Origin: Comamonadaceae bacterium G21597-S1
GTDB taxonomy: Bacteria > Pseudomonadota > Gammaproteobacteria > Burkholderiales > Burkholderiaceae_C
NCBI GenBank assembly: GCA_027214345.1
Contig: JAPWHR010000002.1
Coordinates: 62,001-126,000, forward strand
Direction: 5' to 3'
Length of the DNA: 64,000 nucleotides
Shown here in pieces: positions 9,044 to 17,519 of this stretch; position 1 is the stretch's first letter; each line of letters starts with the position of its first letter. The notes under the pieces were generated by a model that was given only the letters and a program-made list of their open reading frames with translations, had not been told where the DNA came from and did no database searches. The position numbers and the translations under genes were made by a program.

Positions 9044-10519
9044 TCAACGATGACTGAAGCTGGCCTTGAAGGGTTTCTTCGGTACCACCACGTCCTTGAT
9101 GTTGCAGAAGAACTCGAAGCTCCAGTTGCCGCCCTCGCGGCCGATGCCGCTGCGCTTGATGCCGCCGAACGGGGCGGCCAGGTCGCGGATGCCGAAGCTG
9201 TTGACCCAGATGAAACCGGTCTGCACCTGCTCGGCCACGGCGGTGGCATGGGCCATCTCGCCGTAACACACCCCGCCCAGGCCGTAGTCAGTGCCGTTGG
9301 CCATGGTGATGGCCTGTTCGTCGCTGTCGAAGGTCTGCAAGGTCAGCACCGGGCCGAACACCTCGTTCTGCACGATCTCGTCGTCCTGCTTCAGGTCGGT
9401 CAGCATGGTCGGCTGGTAATACTGCGCGCCGAACGGATGTTTCGCGCCGCCCCACAACAACTTGGCTCCGCCGGCCACGGCCCGTTCGACGAAACCGGCG
9501 ACCCGCTCGACCTGGCGCGGGTGGATGATGGGCCCGACTTCGGTGGCTTCCATGCGCGGGTCGCCAATGCTGAGTTTCTCGACGTAGCCGCGCATGGCGG
9601 CGACGAACGCATCCGCCACCTTGGCATGCACCAGGAACCGGGTGCCGGCCAGGCAGACCTGGCCCGCGTTGCGGTACATCAGGGCGCCGGTTGCGGCCGC
9701 GCTGTCGATGTCGGCGTCTGCCAGCACGATGAACGGGCTCTTGCCGCCGAGTTCCAGGCTGCACGGCACGAGGTTGGCGCCGGCCGCCTGCGCGATCCAC
9801 TTGGCGGTGGGCACCGAACCGGTGAACGAGACCCGGGCGATGCGAGGGTCGCTGACCAACTTGGCGCCGGTATTGGCGCCGCTGCCCTGCACCACGTTGA
9901 ACACGCCCGGCGGCAGGCCGGCGGCGTGGGCGGCATCGGCCAGCAGCGAGCAGGTCAGCGGCGCCCACTCTGGCGGCTTCAGGATGCAGGTATTGCCGGA
10001 GGCCAGCGCCGGCCCGAGTTTCCAGGTCGAGAGCATCAGCGGCGCGTTCCACGGCGTGACGACGACGACCACGCCGGCCGGGTCGTGGCGCACGATGTGG
10101 CGCGCCTGCTCGGTCTCGATCGGGTGGTCTTGCAAGGTGAGCGCGTGTTCGGCGAACCAGGTGATGTTGAGCATCGCGCGCGGCACGACGCCATGGCGCA
10201 TACGCGAGAGCAAGACGCCGGCGTCCGTGCTCTCGAGCCGGCAGAAGTCGTCGGCGCGTTTGCCGATCTCGGCGGCGAATCGATCCAGGTAGGGCTTGCG
10301 TTGTGCCGCGGTCATGGCGCTCCAGGCCGGGAACGCCTTCTGTGCGGCATTGATCGCCGCCTCGACGTGTTCCTGCTGCCCCTCGCCGATCCGTCCCAGC
10401 AATTGCTGGTCGATCGGCGAATGCAGTTCGAAGGTTTCCCCGGATGCGACGCGGCGCCCGTCGATGTAGTGGTCGGGGGAGACGGTTATGCCGGCGATGT
10501 CGAGCAAGGCGGATGTCAC
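9044..10519 (-). CDS. Aldehyde dehydrogenase, HpaE-like
   Basis: This 491-residue NAD(P)-dependent aldehyde dehydrogenase has the full set of family motifs: TPWNAPLML, FTGSVPTAKWI, the catalytic-glutamate block LELGGKSPFIVL and the catalytic cysteine in NAGQVCLAGTR. Size and neighbours match 5-carboxymethyl-2-hydroxymuconate semialdehyde dehydrogenase (HpaE), which oxidises the ring-opened product of HpaD. It begins only 6 bp after the stop of the FAD-oxidase gene. Assignment to this substrate is from context; the family itself is certain. Confidence 0.9.
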   Translation of the reverse strand: MTSALLDIAGITVSPDHYIDGRRVASGETFELHSPIDQQLLGRIGEGQQEHVEAAINAAQKAFPAWSAMTAAQRKPYLDRFAAEIGKRADDFCRLESTDAGVLLSRMRHGVVPRAMLNITWFAEHALTLQDHPIETEQARHIVRHDPAGVVVVVTPWNAPLMLSTWKLGPALASGNTCILKPPEWAPLTCSLLADAAHAAGLPPGVFNVVQGSGANTGAKLVSDPRIARVSFTGSVPTAKWIAQAAGANLVPCSLELGGKSPFIVLADADIDSAAATGALMYRNAGQVCLAGTRFLVHAKVADAFVAAMRGYVEKLSIGDPRMEATEVGPIIHPRQVERVAGFVERAVAGGAKLLWGGAKHPFGAQYYQPTMLTDLKQDDEIVQNEVFGPVLTLQTFDSDEQAITMANGTDYGLGGVCYGEMAHATAVAEQVQTGFIWVNSFGIRDLAAPFGGIKRSGIGREGGNWSFEFFCNIKDVVVPKKPFKASFSHR

Positions 10520-10525
10520 GGTGCT

Positions 10526-11992
10526 TCAGTCCTCGGAAAAAGTGGGAACGGGTGCCACTGGCGCGGCAGCGGCCGGGCCGAGCAGCTTGCCCGGATTCAT
10601 CAGGCCGTGGGGATCGAGCGCGTGCTTGATGGCCTGCATCAGCTGCAATTCGACCGGCGACTTGTAACGCGCCGACTCGTCGCGGCGTAACACGCCCAGG
10701 CCGTGTTCGGCCGAGATCGAACCGCCATGGGCGACCACTGCGTCATGCACCAGGCGATTCAGCGGCGCCTCGAGCGCGACGAAGTCGGCCACGGCCTGTG
10801 CATCCCGTGTGCCGGGTGCGGGCGACAGGTTGTAGTGCAGGTTGCCGTCGCCCAGATGGCCGAACACGATCAGGCGCACGCCGGGAAAGGACTGCTGGAT
10901 CGCTGCGTCGGTCTGCGCGACGAAGGCCGGAATACGCGATATCGGCAATGCGATATCGTGCTTGATGGTCTTGCCTTCGGCCGCTTGCGACTCGGAGATG
11001 TGCTCGCGCAGGGCCCACAGGCTCTGCAGCTGCGCCAGGCTGGCCGACAAGGCGGCATCGCGGGCCAGTTCGCGCTCCAGCGCCTGCTCGAGCACGCCCT
11101 CGAGTGCGGCCTGGGCAGCGGCCTCGTCGCGGGCGTCGCAGACCTCCATCAACACGTACCAGGGCGCGACCTCGGCCAGCGGCATGCGCGTGTTCGGCAC
11201 ATGCTGCTCGACCAGGCGGATGCAGTTCGCACCCATCAGCTCGAATGCCGTCAGTGACGCACCGAGCCGGGCCTGGCACAGCTGCAGCAGGTCAACCGCC
11301 GCCTCGGGTGACGGCACGGCGATGAAGGCCACCGCCCGCCCGGCCGGCAGCGGGAACAGCTTGAGCACGGCGGCCGTGATCACGCCCAGCGTGCCTTCGC
11401 TGCCGATATACAGGTCGCGCAGGTCGTAGCCGGTGTTGTCCTTGCGCAGGCCGCGCAGGCCGTTCCACAACGCGCCTTGCGGCGTGGCCACTTCCAGGCC
11501 CAGGCATAGGTCGCGGGCATTGCCGTAACGCAGCACCTGCACGCCGCCGGCGTTGGTGGCCAGGTTGCCGCCAATGGTGCAACTGCCCTGCGCCGCCAGG
11601 CTCAGCGGAAACAGGCGGCCGGCCTCGCGCGCGGCATCCTGCACCTGCTGCAGCGTCACGCCGGCCTCGACCACCATGGTGTTGTTGACGGCGTCGATGT
11701 GCCGGATGCGGTTCAGGCGCGTCAACGACAGTACCAACGCCGCGCCGCTGGCGTCGGGCGTGGCGCCACCGGACAGGCCGGTGTTGCCGCCCTGTGGCAC
11801 GACCGGCACCCGGTGCGCGTGGCACCAGCGCAACACGCCGGCCACACCGGCCGCATCGTCCGGCTGGGCCACTGCGAGGGCCGCGCCCGTCCACTTGCCG
11901 CGCCAGTCGGTCAGGTAGGCCGCCATGTCGGCGGCATCCGTCAGCAGGCGGCCGGCATAAGCGGCGCGCAGGGACGGCAATCGGTCATCCAT
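10526..11992 (-). CDS. FAD-binding oxidase, GlcD/D-2-hydroxyacid dehydrogenase type
   Basis: This 488-residue flavoprotein has the PCMH-type FAD-binding domain (VPQGGNTGLSGGATP, AAQGSCTIGGNLATNAGG, LYIGSEGTLGVIT). It also has the C-terminal FAD-oxidase domain with FGHLGDGNLHYN and SAEHGLGVLRR. It resembles glycolate oxidase GlcD and D-lactate or D-2-hydroxyglutarate dehydrogenases. It would oxidise a 2-hydroxy acid and pass electrons to quinone or cytochrome. It is not a standard hpa gene; here it may handle a hydroxy-acid intermediate. The ATG at 11992 is used, but a GTG at 11998 is better spaced from the AAGG element that overlaps the hydratase stop codon. Confidence 0.88.
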   Translation of the reverse strand: MDDRLPSLRAAYAGRLLTDAADMAAYLTDWRGKWTGAALAVAQPDDAAGVAGVLRWCHAHRVPVVPQGGNTGLSGGATPDASGAALVLSLTRLNRIRHIDAVNNTMVVEAGVTLQQVQDAAREAGRLFPLSLAAQGSCTIGGNLATNAGGVQVLRYGNARDLCLGLEVATPQGALWNGLRGLRKDNTGYDLRDLYIGSEGTLGVITAAVLKLFPLPAGRAVAFIAVPSPEAAVDLLQLCQARLGASLTAFELMGANCIRLVEQHVPNTRMPLAEVAPWYVLMEVCDARDEAAAQAALEGVLEQALERELARDAALSASLAQLQSLWALREHISESQAAEGKTIKHDIALPISRIPAFVAQTDAAIQQSFPGVRLIVFGHLGDGNLHYNLSPAPGTRDAQAVADFVALEAPLNRLVHDAVVAHGGSISAEHGLGVLRRDESARYKSPVELQLMQAIKHALDPHGLMNPGKLLGPAAAAPVAPVPTFSED

Positions 11993-12006
11993 CGTCACGC
12001 CGGCCT

Positions 12007-12813
12007 TCAGACGAAACGCACCGAGATCGAGCCCAGCGGGCCGTAGTCGGCATGGAACACGTCGCCGGCGGCGCAGGCCACCGGGCGGGTGAACGAGCCG
12101 CCCAGCACGATCTCGCCGGCGGCCAGGCCTTCGTCGTGCACCGCGAGCTTGTTCGCCAGCCACGCCACGCCATTGCCAGGATGGTTGAGCACCGCAGCGC
12201 CCAGGCCGGACTCCTCGATGACGCCGTTCTTGTAGAGCAAGGCGCCGGCCCAGCGCCAGTCCACCGCGTCGACCTTCATCGGCCGGCCACCGAGCACGAT
12301 GGCGCCGTTGGCCGCGTTGTCGGCGATCGTGTCCAGCACCTTGCGCGGCGCCTTCGTTTCGCGGTCGAACTGCTCGATGCGCGCGTCGATCAGCTCGAGC
12401 GCCGGCGTCACGTAGTCGGTGGCATTGAGCACATCGAACAGCGACACGTTCGGACCGCGCAACGGACGCGCCAGGATGAAGGCAAACTCCACCTCGAAAC
12501 GCGGCACGATGAAACGCGCGGCCTCGATCTCGGCACCGTCGCGGATCAGCATGTCGTCGAGCAGCAGGCCGAAGTCCGGCTCGGTGATCTGCGAGGCCAG
12601 CTGCATGGCGCGCGAGGTCAGGCCGATCTTGTGGCCGATCATGCTGCGGCCTTCGCTGCGGCACAGGTCCATCCACGCACGCTGGATGGCATAACTGTCC
12701 TCGATGTCCATCGTCGGGTGCAGGCGGGAGAACTGTTCGAGCTGCACGCGGGTGCGTCGGGATGTGTGCAGTTGTCGGGCCAGTTCGGCGTGGAGTTCCG
12801 CTCTCAGCTTCAT
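12007..12813 (-). CDS. 2-oxo-hept-4-ene-1,7-dioate hydratase-like protein (HpaH/MhpD family)
   Basis: This 268-residue protein matches HpaH in length and in the family blocks IGHKIGLTSRAMQ, FEVEFAFILARPL and LANKLAVHDEGL. The family adds water to the 4-ene bond of 2-oxo-diacids using a divalent metal. It would act after the FAH-family step in the proposed pathway; the product would go to an HpaI-type aldolase, which is not in the window. It is the first gene of the minus-strand operon, divergent from the LysR regulator. Hydratases of this family share the fold with 4-oxalocrotonate decarboxylases, so the exact reaction rests on context. Confidence 0.87.
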   Translation of the reverse strand: MKLRAELHAELARQLHTSRRTRVQLEQFSRLHPTMDIEDSYAIQRAWMDLCRSEGRSMIGHKIGLTSRAMQLASQITEPDFGLLLDDMLIRDGAEIEAARFIVPRFEVEFAFILARPLRGPNVSLFDVLNATDYVTPALELIDARIEQFDRETKAPRKVLDTIADNAANGAIVLGGRPMKVDAVDWRWAGALLYKNGVIEESGLGAAVLNHPGNGVAWLANKLAVHDEGLAAGEIVLGGSFTRPVACAAGDVFHADYGPLGSISVRFV

Positions 12814-12846
12814 CGTGTCTGCCTCTGTGGTCTGCGCCGTGCGCGC

Positions 12847-12867
12847 CTTGTCTTGATACCGGACAAG
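12847..12867. promoter_or_regulatory. Inverted repeat upstream of the hpa-like operon
   Basis: CTTGTC and GACAAG form perfect 6-bp arms around a 9-bp spacer, 34 bp upstream of the hydratase start codon on the minus strand. It lies in the gap shared with the divergent LysR gene. It could be an operator or part of a leader hairpin; no clean promoter could be assigned. Confidence 0.4.
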
Positions 12868-12913
12868 TTTCCCTCGAATGACTCACCAACACAAACGGTC
12901 AATTGCGGATGAT

Positions 12914-12927
12914 TCATTAGACAATGA
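12914..12927. promoter_or_regulatory. Inverted repeat upstream of the LysR gene
   Basis: TCATT-AGAC-AATGA is a perfect 5-bp-arm dyad in an AT-rich patch of an otherwise GC-rich gap, 31 bp before the LysR start. LysR-type regulators usually bind such dyads between themselves and their divergent target. The spacing is one base longer than the usual T-N11-A motif, so this is a candidate only. Confidence 0.45.
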
Positions 12928-12958
12928 GGATAATCAGATCCGGACCTCACGCACCCGC

Positions 12959-13903
12959 ATGTCACTGACCCGCATCACCATCCGCCAGATCGAAGTCTTC
13001 TCCATGGTGGCCGAGACGCGCGGCTTCGCCGCCGCCGGCGAACGCCTGGGCCTGTCGTCGTCCGCGGTCAGCCAGCTGGTGGCCGAACTGGAGAACAACC
13101 TGGGCTTTCGCGTGTTCGACCGCAGTACCCGCCGCGTGGAGTTGTCCGGCGCCGGGCGCGACTTCCTGCCCTCGGCGCAGTCCGTGCTGCGCGACATGCA
13201 GCGCGCCGAATCGACCGCCTCCGACCTGCGCAACCGGGCCACCGGCGTGGTGCGCATCGGCGCGCCGCTGGTGCTGGCCAGCGCCGTGTTGCCACAGGCG
13301 TTGCGCGCCTACCGCGCGTTGCGGCCCAAGGTGGTGATCCGCATCCGCGACACGCCGGTCGACGTGCTGGTGGACCAGGTCGGCCTCGGTGACATCGATC
13401 TGGCCGTCGGCCCCGACCGGCCAGTCGAGGACACGGTGACGCGTTTGCCGGTCTTCGACAGCCCCTGGGTATTGTGGTGTGCGCCCCACCATGCACTGGC
13501 CGCGCGGCGCAGCCTGCGCTGGGACGACCTGCGCAACGTGGATCTGGTGGCCGCGGGACGCGACCACGAGCGCAGCGTGCGCCAGATGCATGCCGACGCG
13601 CCGGAGGGCTCGCGCATCCATCCGGTCGACATCGTCGACAACATCTCCACGGCACTGGGCATCGCAGCCCAGGGCCTGGCCGCCACGCTGGCACCGCAAT
13701 ATGTCGGCGTCATGGCACTGCCGCTGGGCCTGGTGGAACGCCGGGTGACCGCACCGGAGGTGATCCGCAAGGTCTGCATCTACCACTCGGCCGTGCGATC
13801 GGTACCGCCCGCGGCACAGGCATTCGCCGAATTCCTGCTGCCGTGGCTGCAGCAATGGCATGCCTCGGGTGGTGCTCGCACCGGCGCTCGCGCGCCGGGC
13901 TGA
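12959..13903 (+). CDS. LysR family transcriptional regulator of the hpa-like operon
   Basis: This 314-residue LysR-type regulator has an N-terminal winged helix-turn-helix (RQIEVFSMVAETRGFAAAGE, then LGLSSSAVSQLVAELE) and a substrate-binding domain typical of the family. The ATG at 12959 gives the standard LysR N-terminus; the frame is open further upstream without similarity. It is divergent from the seven-gene operon starting with the hydratase, which makes it the likely activator of that operon. Known hpa clusters of enterobacteria use the MarR-type HpaR and AraC-type HpaA, so a LysR here is a different control scheme. Its 3' end faces the sulfatase gene 11 bp away. Confidence 0.93.
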   Translation: MSLTRITIRQIEVFSMVAETRGFAAAGERLGLSSSAVSQLVAELENNLGFRVFDRSTRRVELSGAGRDFLPSAQSVLRDMQRAESTASDLRNRATGVVRIGAPLVLASAVLPQALRAYRALRPKVVIRIRDTPVDVLVDQVGLGDIDLAVGPDRPVEDTVTRLPVFDSPWVLWCAPHHALAARRSLRWDDLRNVDLVAAGRDHERSVRQMHADAPEGSRIHPVDIVDNISTALGIAAQGLAATLAPQYVGVMALPLGLVERRVTAPEVIRKVCIYHSAVRSVPPAAQAFAEFLLPWLQQWHASGGARTGARAPG

Positions 13904-13914
13904 CAGCGACAGAA

Positions 13915-15465
13915 TCAGGCGGTGCCGACCGCCTGGCGCAGCGGCCCGGCATCGTCCGGCCGCGCGTGGATCAGTGCCGTGAGCCGCTCGCGCAGTGCGG
14001 CGTGGGACGGCTCGTCGAACACGTTGTGCATCTCGTGCGGATCGGCGCGCAGGTCGTACATCTCGCCTGCGCCGGACTTGAGCTCGAGCGTCAGCTTGGC
14101 GTCCGCCGTGCGCACGCAGCGCAAGCTCAGGCCCACGCCGACACGGCCGGGCAGCAGTTCCCATTCGCAGCGGGCACATGCGCGCGGCGCGTCCAGGCCT
14201 GCGAGCAGCGCGCGCAGCGACGTGCCGTGTTGAGCCAGTTGTGCGTCGACACCGGCCAGGTCGAGGAAGGTGGCGCTCAGGTCGAGCGTGGAGACCGGCT
14301 GATCAACGACCTGCCCGGCCGCCACGCCCGGCCCACGCACGATCAGGCCCACGCGCAGCAGGCCTTCGTACAACATCGGTCCCTTCAGGATCAGCCCATG
14401 GTCTCCGAGCCAGTCACCGTGGTCCGAGGTGAAGATCACGAGGGTGTTGTCGGCCAGCCCGGACTCGTCGAGCGCGTTCAGGATGCGGCCGACCTGGTGG
14501 TCGATCAGCGCGATCTGGCCATAGGTGTTGGCGATGATCTCGCGCAGCTGCTCGTCGGTCTGCGGCGCGATGCGACTGTATTGCTTGCGCGTGGCCACGT
14601 TCTCGGCCGGGCCCTGGGGCTCGTTCTCGACCGCGGCCTTGTGCCACCAGGGGCGCCGCTCGAGATCGCGCGAGCGATGTGCGGGCAGGTCCACGTCCTC
14701 GGGCCGGTGCAGGCGCGACCAGGGTTCGGGGCAGTCGAAGGGATGGTGCGGATCGGGAAAACTGACCCAGGCGCAGAACGGCCGCTCATGGCGTGACGGC
14801 TGCCGGAGCCAATCGATCGTGCGGTCGGCGGTCCAGCTCGAGTTGTGCCAGGCCACCGGCAGCTGCGAATGCCAGGTCTGGGCCGCACCATGGGTCTCGC
14901 CGTTGCCGAGCTGGTACAGGCGGTTCTTCTCGGCACCTTCGCCGTCGGCATGGAACCAGTGCTCGTAGTGCAGCCCGAACGGCGGTGTCTCCGGCAGGAA
15001 CCAGTTGTGGCCGATCAGCATCATCTCGACATGCTGGAAACCCATGTAGGGGCCGAACCAGTCGGGGCCGAAGTTGGCGGACGACTGGACACATTCCGGC
15101 GAACCGGTGGGCACGAAGGTATGGTAGGTGGCGAAATGCGCCTTGCCGAAGAACGCGGTGTCATACCCCGCCTTGTCGGCCAGCGTACCGGCGAACCCTT
15201 GCTCGCCCACCACGGGATCGAGATCGATGCCGTTGTCATGCACGCCATGGGTCAGGCACAGCTGGCCGGTCAGGATCGATGCGCGTGTTGGCTGGCACAC
15301 CGGGTTCGAGGTGATGCAGGCCGAAAAACGCGTGCCCTGGCGGGCCAGACGGTCCAGGTGCGGCGTGCGCAGCTTGCGGCCTTCGAAGCCGAAACAATCG
15401 GCGCGCTGCTGGTCCGACATGATCAGCAGGATGTTGGGTGGGCGTGGAGATGATGGATGCGACAT
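13915..15465 (-). CDS. Sulfatase family protein
   Basis: This 516-residue protein belongs to the arylsulfatase/phosphonate hydrolase family. It has the N-terminal metal-binding NILLIMSDQQRAD, the modification motif C-X-P-X-R as CQPTRASILTG (the cysteine is converted to formylglycine), GKAHFATYH, and the second metal site FTSDHGDWLGDHGL. Length is normal. No signal peptide is visible, so it is probably cytoplasmic, as in choline sulfatases and phosphonate monoester hydrolases. No formylglycine-generating enzyme or sulfonate transporter is adjacent. It is convergent with the LysR gene. Confidence 0.92.
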   Translation of the reverse strand: MSHPSSPRPPNILLIMSDQQRADCFGFEGRKLRTPHLDRLARQGTRFSACITSNPVCQPTRASILTGQLCLTHGVHDNGIDLDPVVGEQGFAGTLADKAGYDTAFFGKAHFATYHTFVPTGSPECVQSSANFGPDWFGPYMGFQHVEMMLIGHNWFLPETPPFGLHYEHWFHADGEGAEKNRLYQLGNGETHGAAQTWHSQLPVAWHNSSWTADRTIDWLRQPSRHERPFCAWVSFPDPHHPFDCPEPWSRLHRPEDVDLPAHRSRDLERRPWWHKAAVENEPQGPAENVATRKQYSRIAPQTDEQLREIIANTYGQIALIDHQVGRILNALDESGLADNTLVIFTSDHGDWLGDHGLILKGPMLYEGLLRVGLIVRGPGVAAGQVVDQPVSTLDLSATFLDLAGVDAQLAQHGTSLRALLAGLDAPRACARCEWELLPGRVGVGLSLRCVRTADAKLTLELKSGAGEMYDLRADPHEMHNVFDEPSHAALRERLTALIHARPDDAGPLRQAVGTA

Positions 15466-15549
15466 GACACGCGATTGTGGGAACCGACGCCACCTGCATC
15501 AGTCACTGCGGGAACACAGCGGCGGCAACGCGCCGCCGCGATCCGATGC

Positions 15550-15765
15550 TCAGGCGCTTTTTTTCTGCGACAAGGCCTGGTCGATCACGTCACGCAGGCA
15601 GCGCAGTTCGTCGGCGCTCAATTGCGCCTGCCACCGGACATGCTCCTGCGGCCGGCGGGCCGTGGGCACGAAACTGGTGACCATCAGATGGTGCTGATCG
15701 CCGCGGATCGGCGTGATGCTGGCGCGCAGATGCCAGGCCGGTGTCGATTGGATGATGGCGTGCAT
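15550..15765 (-). CDS. Hypothetical protein of 71 residues
   Basis: I do not recognise this small protein. The ATG at 15765 has AGGAG 8 bases upstream, which supports a real start; the open frame upstream of it has no ribosome binding site. The product is soluble, with no membrane segment or signal peptide. Its C-terminal part (QLSADELRCLRDVIDQALSQ) looks like an amphipathic helix. It lies 84 bp upstream of the sulfatase start on the same strand and about 250 bp downstream of the tRNA-Ser terminator, so it may have its own promoter. Confidence 0.6.
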   Translation of the reverse strand: MHAIIQSTPAWHLRASITPIRGDQHHLMVTSFVPTARRPQEHVRWQAQLSADELRCLRDVIDQALSQKKSA

Positions 15766-15973
15766 GGCGTGAACTCCTGATCCCGCAGACGGTGTGAACG
15801 TCGGCTGCATGCGGGTGGGGTGCGGGCCTGACGTTTTAGGCGTTGGTAACCCGGTGCCAATAGTCATAAAGGCCGGGGCCGGCATTGCGGCCGACACCAC
15901 GATTATGACTCGGCGCACGCAAGGCGCACAAGCGCATTGGTATGGCACGTCTGCATGATCGGAAAAGCTGTGG

Positions 15974-16009
15974 AAAGAAAAAACCCCAAGCAAACAAGTC
16001 TGCTTGGGG
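15974..16009 (-). terminator. Rho-independent terminator after tRNA-Ser
   Basis: CCCCAAGCA (15984-15992) and TGCTTGGGG (16001-16009) form a perfect 9-bp stem with an 8-base loop. On the minus strand it is followed by TTTTTTCTTTC. It lies 8 bases past the CCA end of the tRNA and is a textbook terminator for the lysC-tRNA-Ser transcript. Confidence 0.92.
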
Positions 16010-16017
16010 TTCGGGTC

Positions 16018-16110
16018 TGGCGGAAACGGAGGGATTCGAACCCTCGATGAGGCTCTACACCCCATACTCCCTTAGCAGGGGAGCACCTTCGGCCACTCGG
16101 TCACGTTTCC
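16018..16110 (-). tRNA. tRNA-Ser (anticodon GCU, codons AGC/AGU)
   Basis: The minus strand folds as a class II tRNA. The acceptor stem is GGAAACG/CGTTTCC with discriminator G. The anticodon loop is CTGCTAA with anticodon GCT, there is a long variable arm, and the T arm contains GGGTTCGAATCCC. The CCA end is encoded (16018-16020). It begins 31 bases after the lysC stop codon on the same strand and ends just before a strong terminator, so it may be co-transcribed with lysC. Confidence 0.97.
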
Positions 16111-16141
16111 TGTTCGTCAATTCGAACGCTGGGGCATTATG

Positions 16142-17428
16142 TCACGACTGGGCAATGGTGTCAGCCGGAACCTGGTCCAGATCGAAGGCTTTGTGCAGCG
16201 CGCGCACGGCCAGTTCCATGTATTTCTCGTCGATGACGACCGAGGTCTTGATCTCGCTGGTCGAGATCATCTGGATGTTGATGCCCTCTTCGCTGAGCAC
16301 GCGGAACATGCGGCTGGCCACGCCGACGTGGCTGCGCATGCCGATGCCGACGATGGAGACCTTGCAGATCTTGGCGTCGCCGACGATCTCCTTGGAGCCC
16401 AGGTTGTCCATCACCTGGTCCTTGAGCAGGTCGATGGCCTTGGCGTAGTCGTTGCGGTGCACCGTGAAGCTGAAGTCGGTCTTGCCGTCCTTGCTCAGGT
16501 TCTGGATGATCACGTCCACGTCGATGTTGGCTTCGGCGATCGGACCCAGGATCTGGTACGCGATGCCAGGGGTGTCGGGCACGCCCAGCACCGAAATCTT
16601 TGCCTCGTCGCGGTTGAACGCGATGCCCGAAACAATGGCTTGTTCCATGTTTTCGTCTTCCTCGAAAGTAATCAGGGTACCGGAGGTGGCTTCTTCCTCC
16701 AGCGGGATGTCCCAGGGTGTGAAACTCGACAGCACCCGCAGCGGCACCCGGTATTTGCCGGCAAACTCGACCGAGCGAATCTGCAACACCTTGGAGCCCA
16801 GCGAGGCCATCTCCAGCATCTCCTCGAAGCTGATGTTGGTCATGCGCCGCGCCTCGGGAACCACGCGCGGGTCGGTGGTGTAGACGCCGTCGACGTCGGT
16901 GTAGATCAGGCACTCCTGCGCCTTCATCGCCGCAGCCACCGCCACCGCCGAGGTATCGCTGCCGCCGCGGCCCAGCGTCGTGATGTTGCCTTGTTCGTCC
17001 ATGCCCTGGAAGCCGGTGACGATCACGACCTTGCCGTTGGCCAGGTCCGCGCGCACCCGCTTGTCGTCGATCGACTCGATGCGGGCCTTGGTGTAGGCGC
17101 TGTTGGTGCGGATCGGCACCTGCCAGCCGGCGTAACTGACCGACTCCAGGCCCTCGGCCTGCAATGCGATGGCCAGCAGCGCCGACGAGGCCTGTTCGCC
17201 GGTGGCGGCGAGCATGTCGAGTTCGCGGCTGTAGTCGGCCGTCGGCTTGGCCGGGGCCAGTTCCTTGGCCAGCGCCAGCAGGCGATTGGTCTCGCCACTC
17301 ATGGCGCTGGGCACGACGACCATCTGGTGCCCGGCCCGGGCCCACTTGGCGACGCGTTTGGCGACATTGCCGATGCGCTCGGTCGAGCCCATGGACGTAC
17401 CGCCGTATTTGTGAACGATCAAAGCCAT
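16142..17428 (-). CDS. lysC: Aspartate kinase
   Basis: This 428-residue monofunctional aspartokinase makes aspartyl phosphate, the first step to lysine, threonine and methionine. The N-terminal KYGGTSMG (residues 7-14), the RGGSDTSAV block and YTDVDGVYTTDPR mark the kinase domain. The C-terminal part holds two ACT domains for feedback by lysine and threonine (VSIVGIGMRSHVGVASRMF, SEIKTSVVID). Length fits the beta- and gammaproteobacterial enzyme. An internal ATG at 16648 with GAGGAAG 8 bases upstream could give a 168-residue ACT-only beta chain. tRNA-Ser follows 31 bp downstream. Confidence 0.96.
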   Translation of the reverse strand: MALIVHKYGGTSMGSTERIGNVAKRVAKWARAGHQMVVVPSAMSGETNRLLALAKELAPAKPTADYSRELDMLAATGEQASSALLAIALQAEGLESVSYAGWQVPIRTNSAYTKARIESIDDKRVRADLANGKVVIVTGFQGMDEQGNITTLGRGGSDTSAVAVAAAMKAQECLIYTDVDGVYTTDPRVVPEARRMTNISFEEMLEMASLGSKVLQIRSVEFAGKYRVPLRVLSSFTPWDIPLEEEATSGTLITFEEDENMEQAIVSGIAFNRDEAKISVLGVPDTPGIAYQILGPIAEANIDVDVIIQNLSKDGKTDFSFTVHRNDYAKAIDLLKDQVMDNLGSKEIVGDAKICKVSIVGIGMRSHVGVASRMFRVLSEEGINIQMISTSEIKTSVVIDEKYMELAVRALHKAFDLDQVPADTIAQS

Positions 17429-17519
17429 TGGATGAGAAAAAAGTCGGATTCGGATACGCCCGCACCACTGTCGTGGCGACTGCCTTCGCGGCGGCAGAGG
17501 ACCTGAGGACCGTGCTCGG

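Noticed and set aside
10526-12892. One fused 788-residue protein
   Set aside because: The second half is the FAD oxidase; the first half is an out-of-frame reading of the hydratase gene. Two separate genes with their own starts explain the region.
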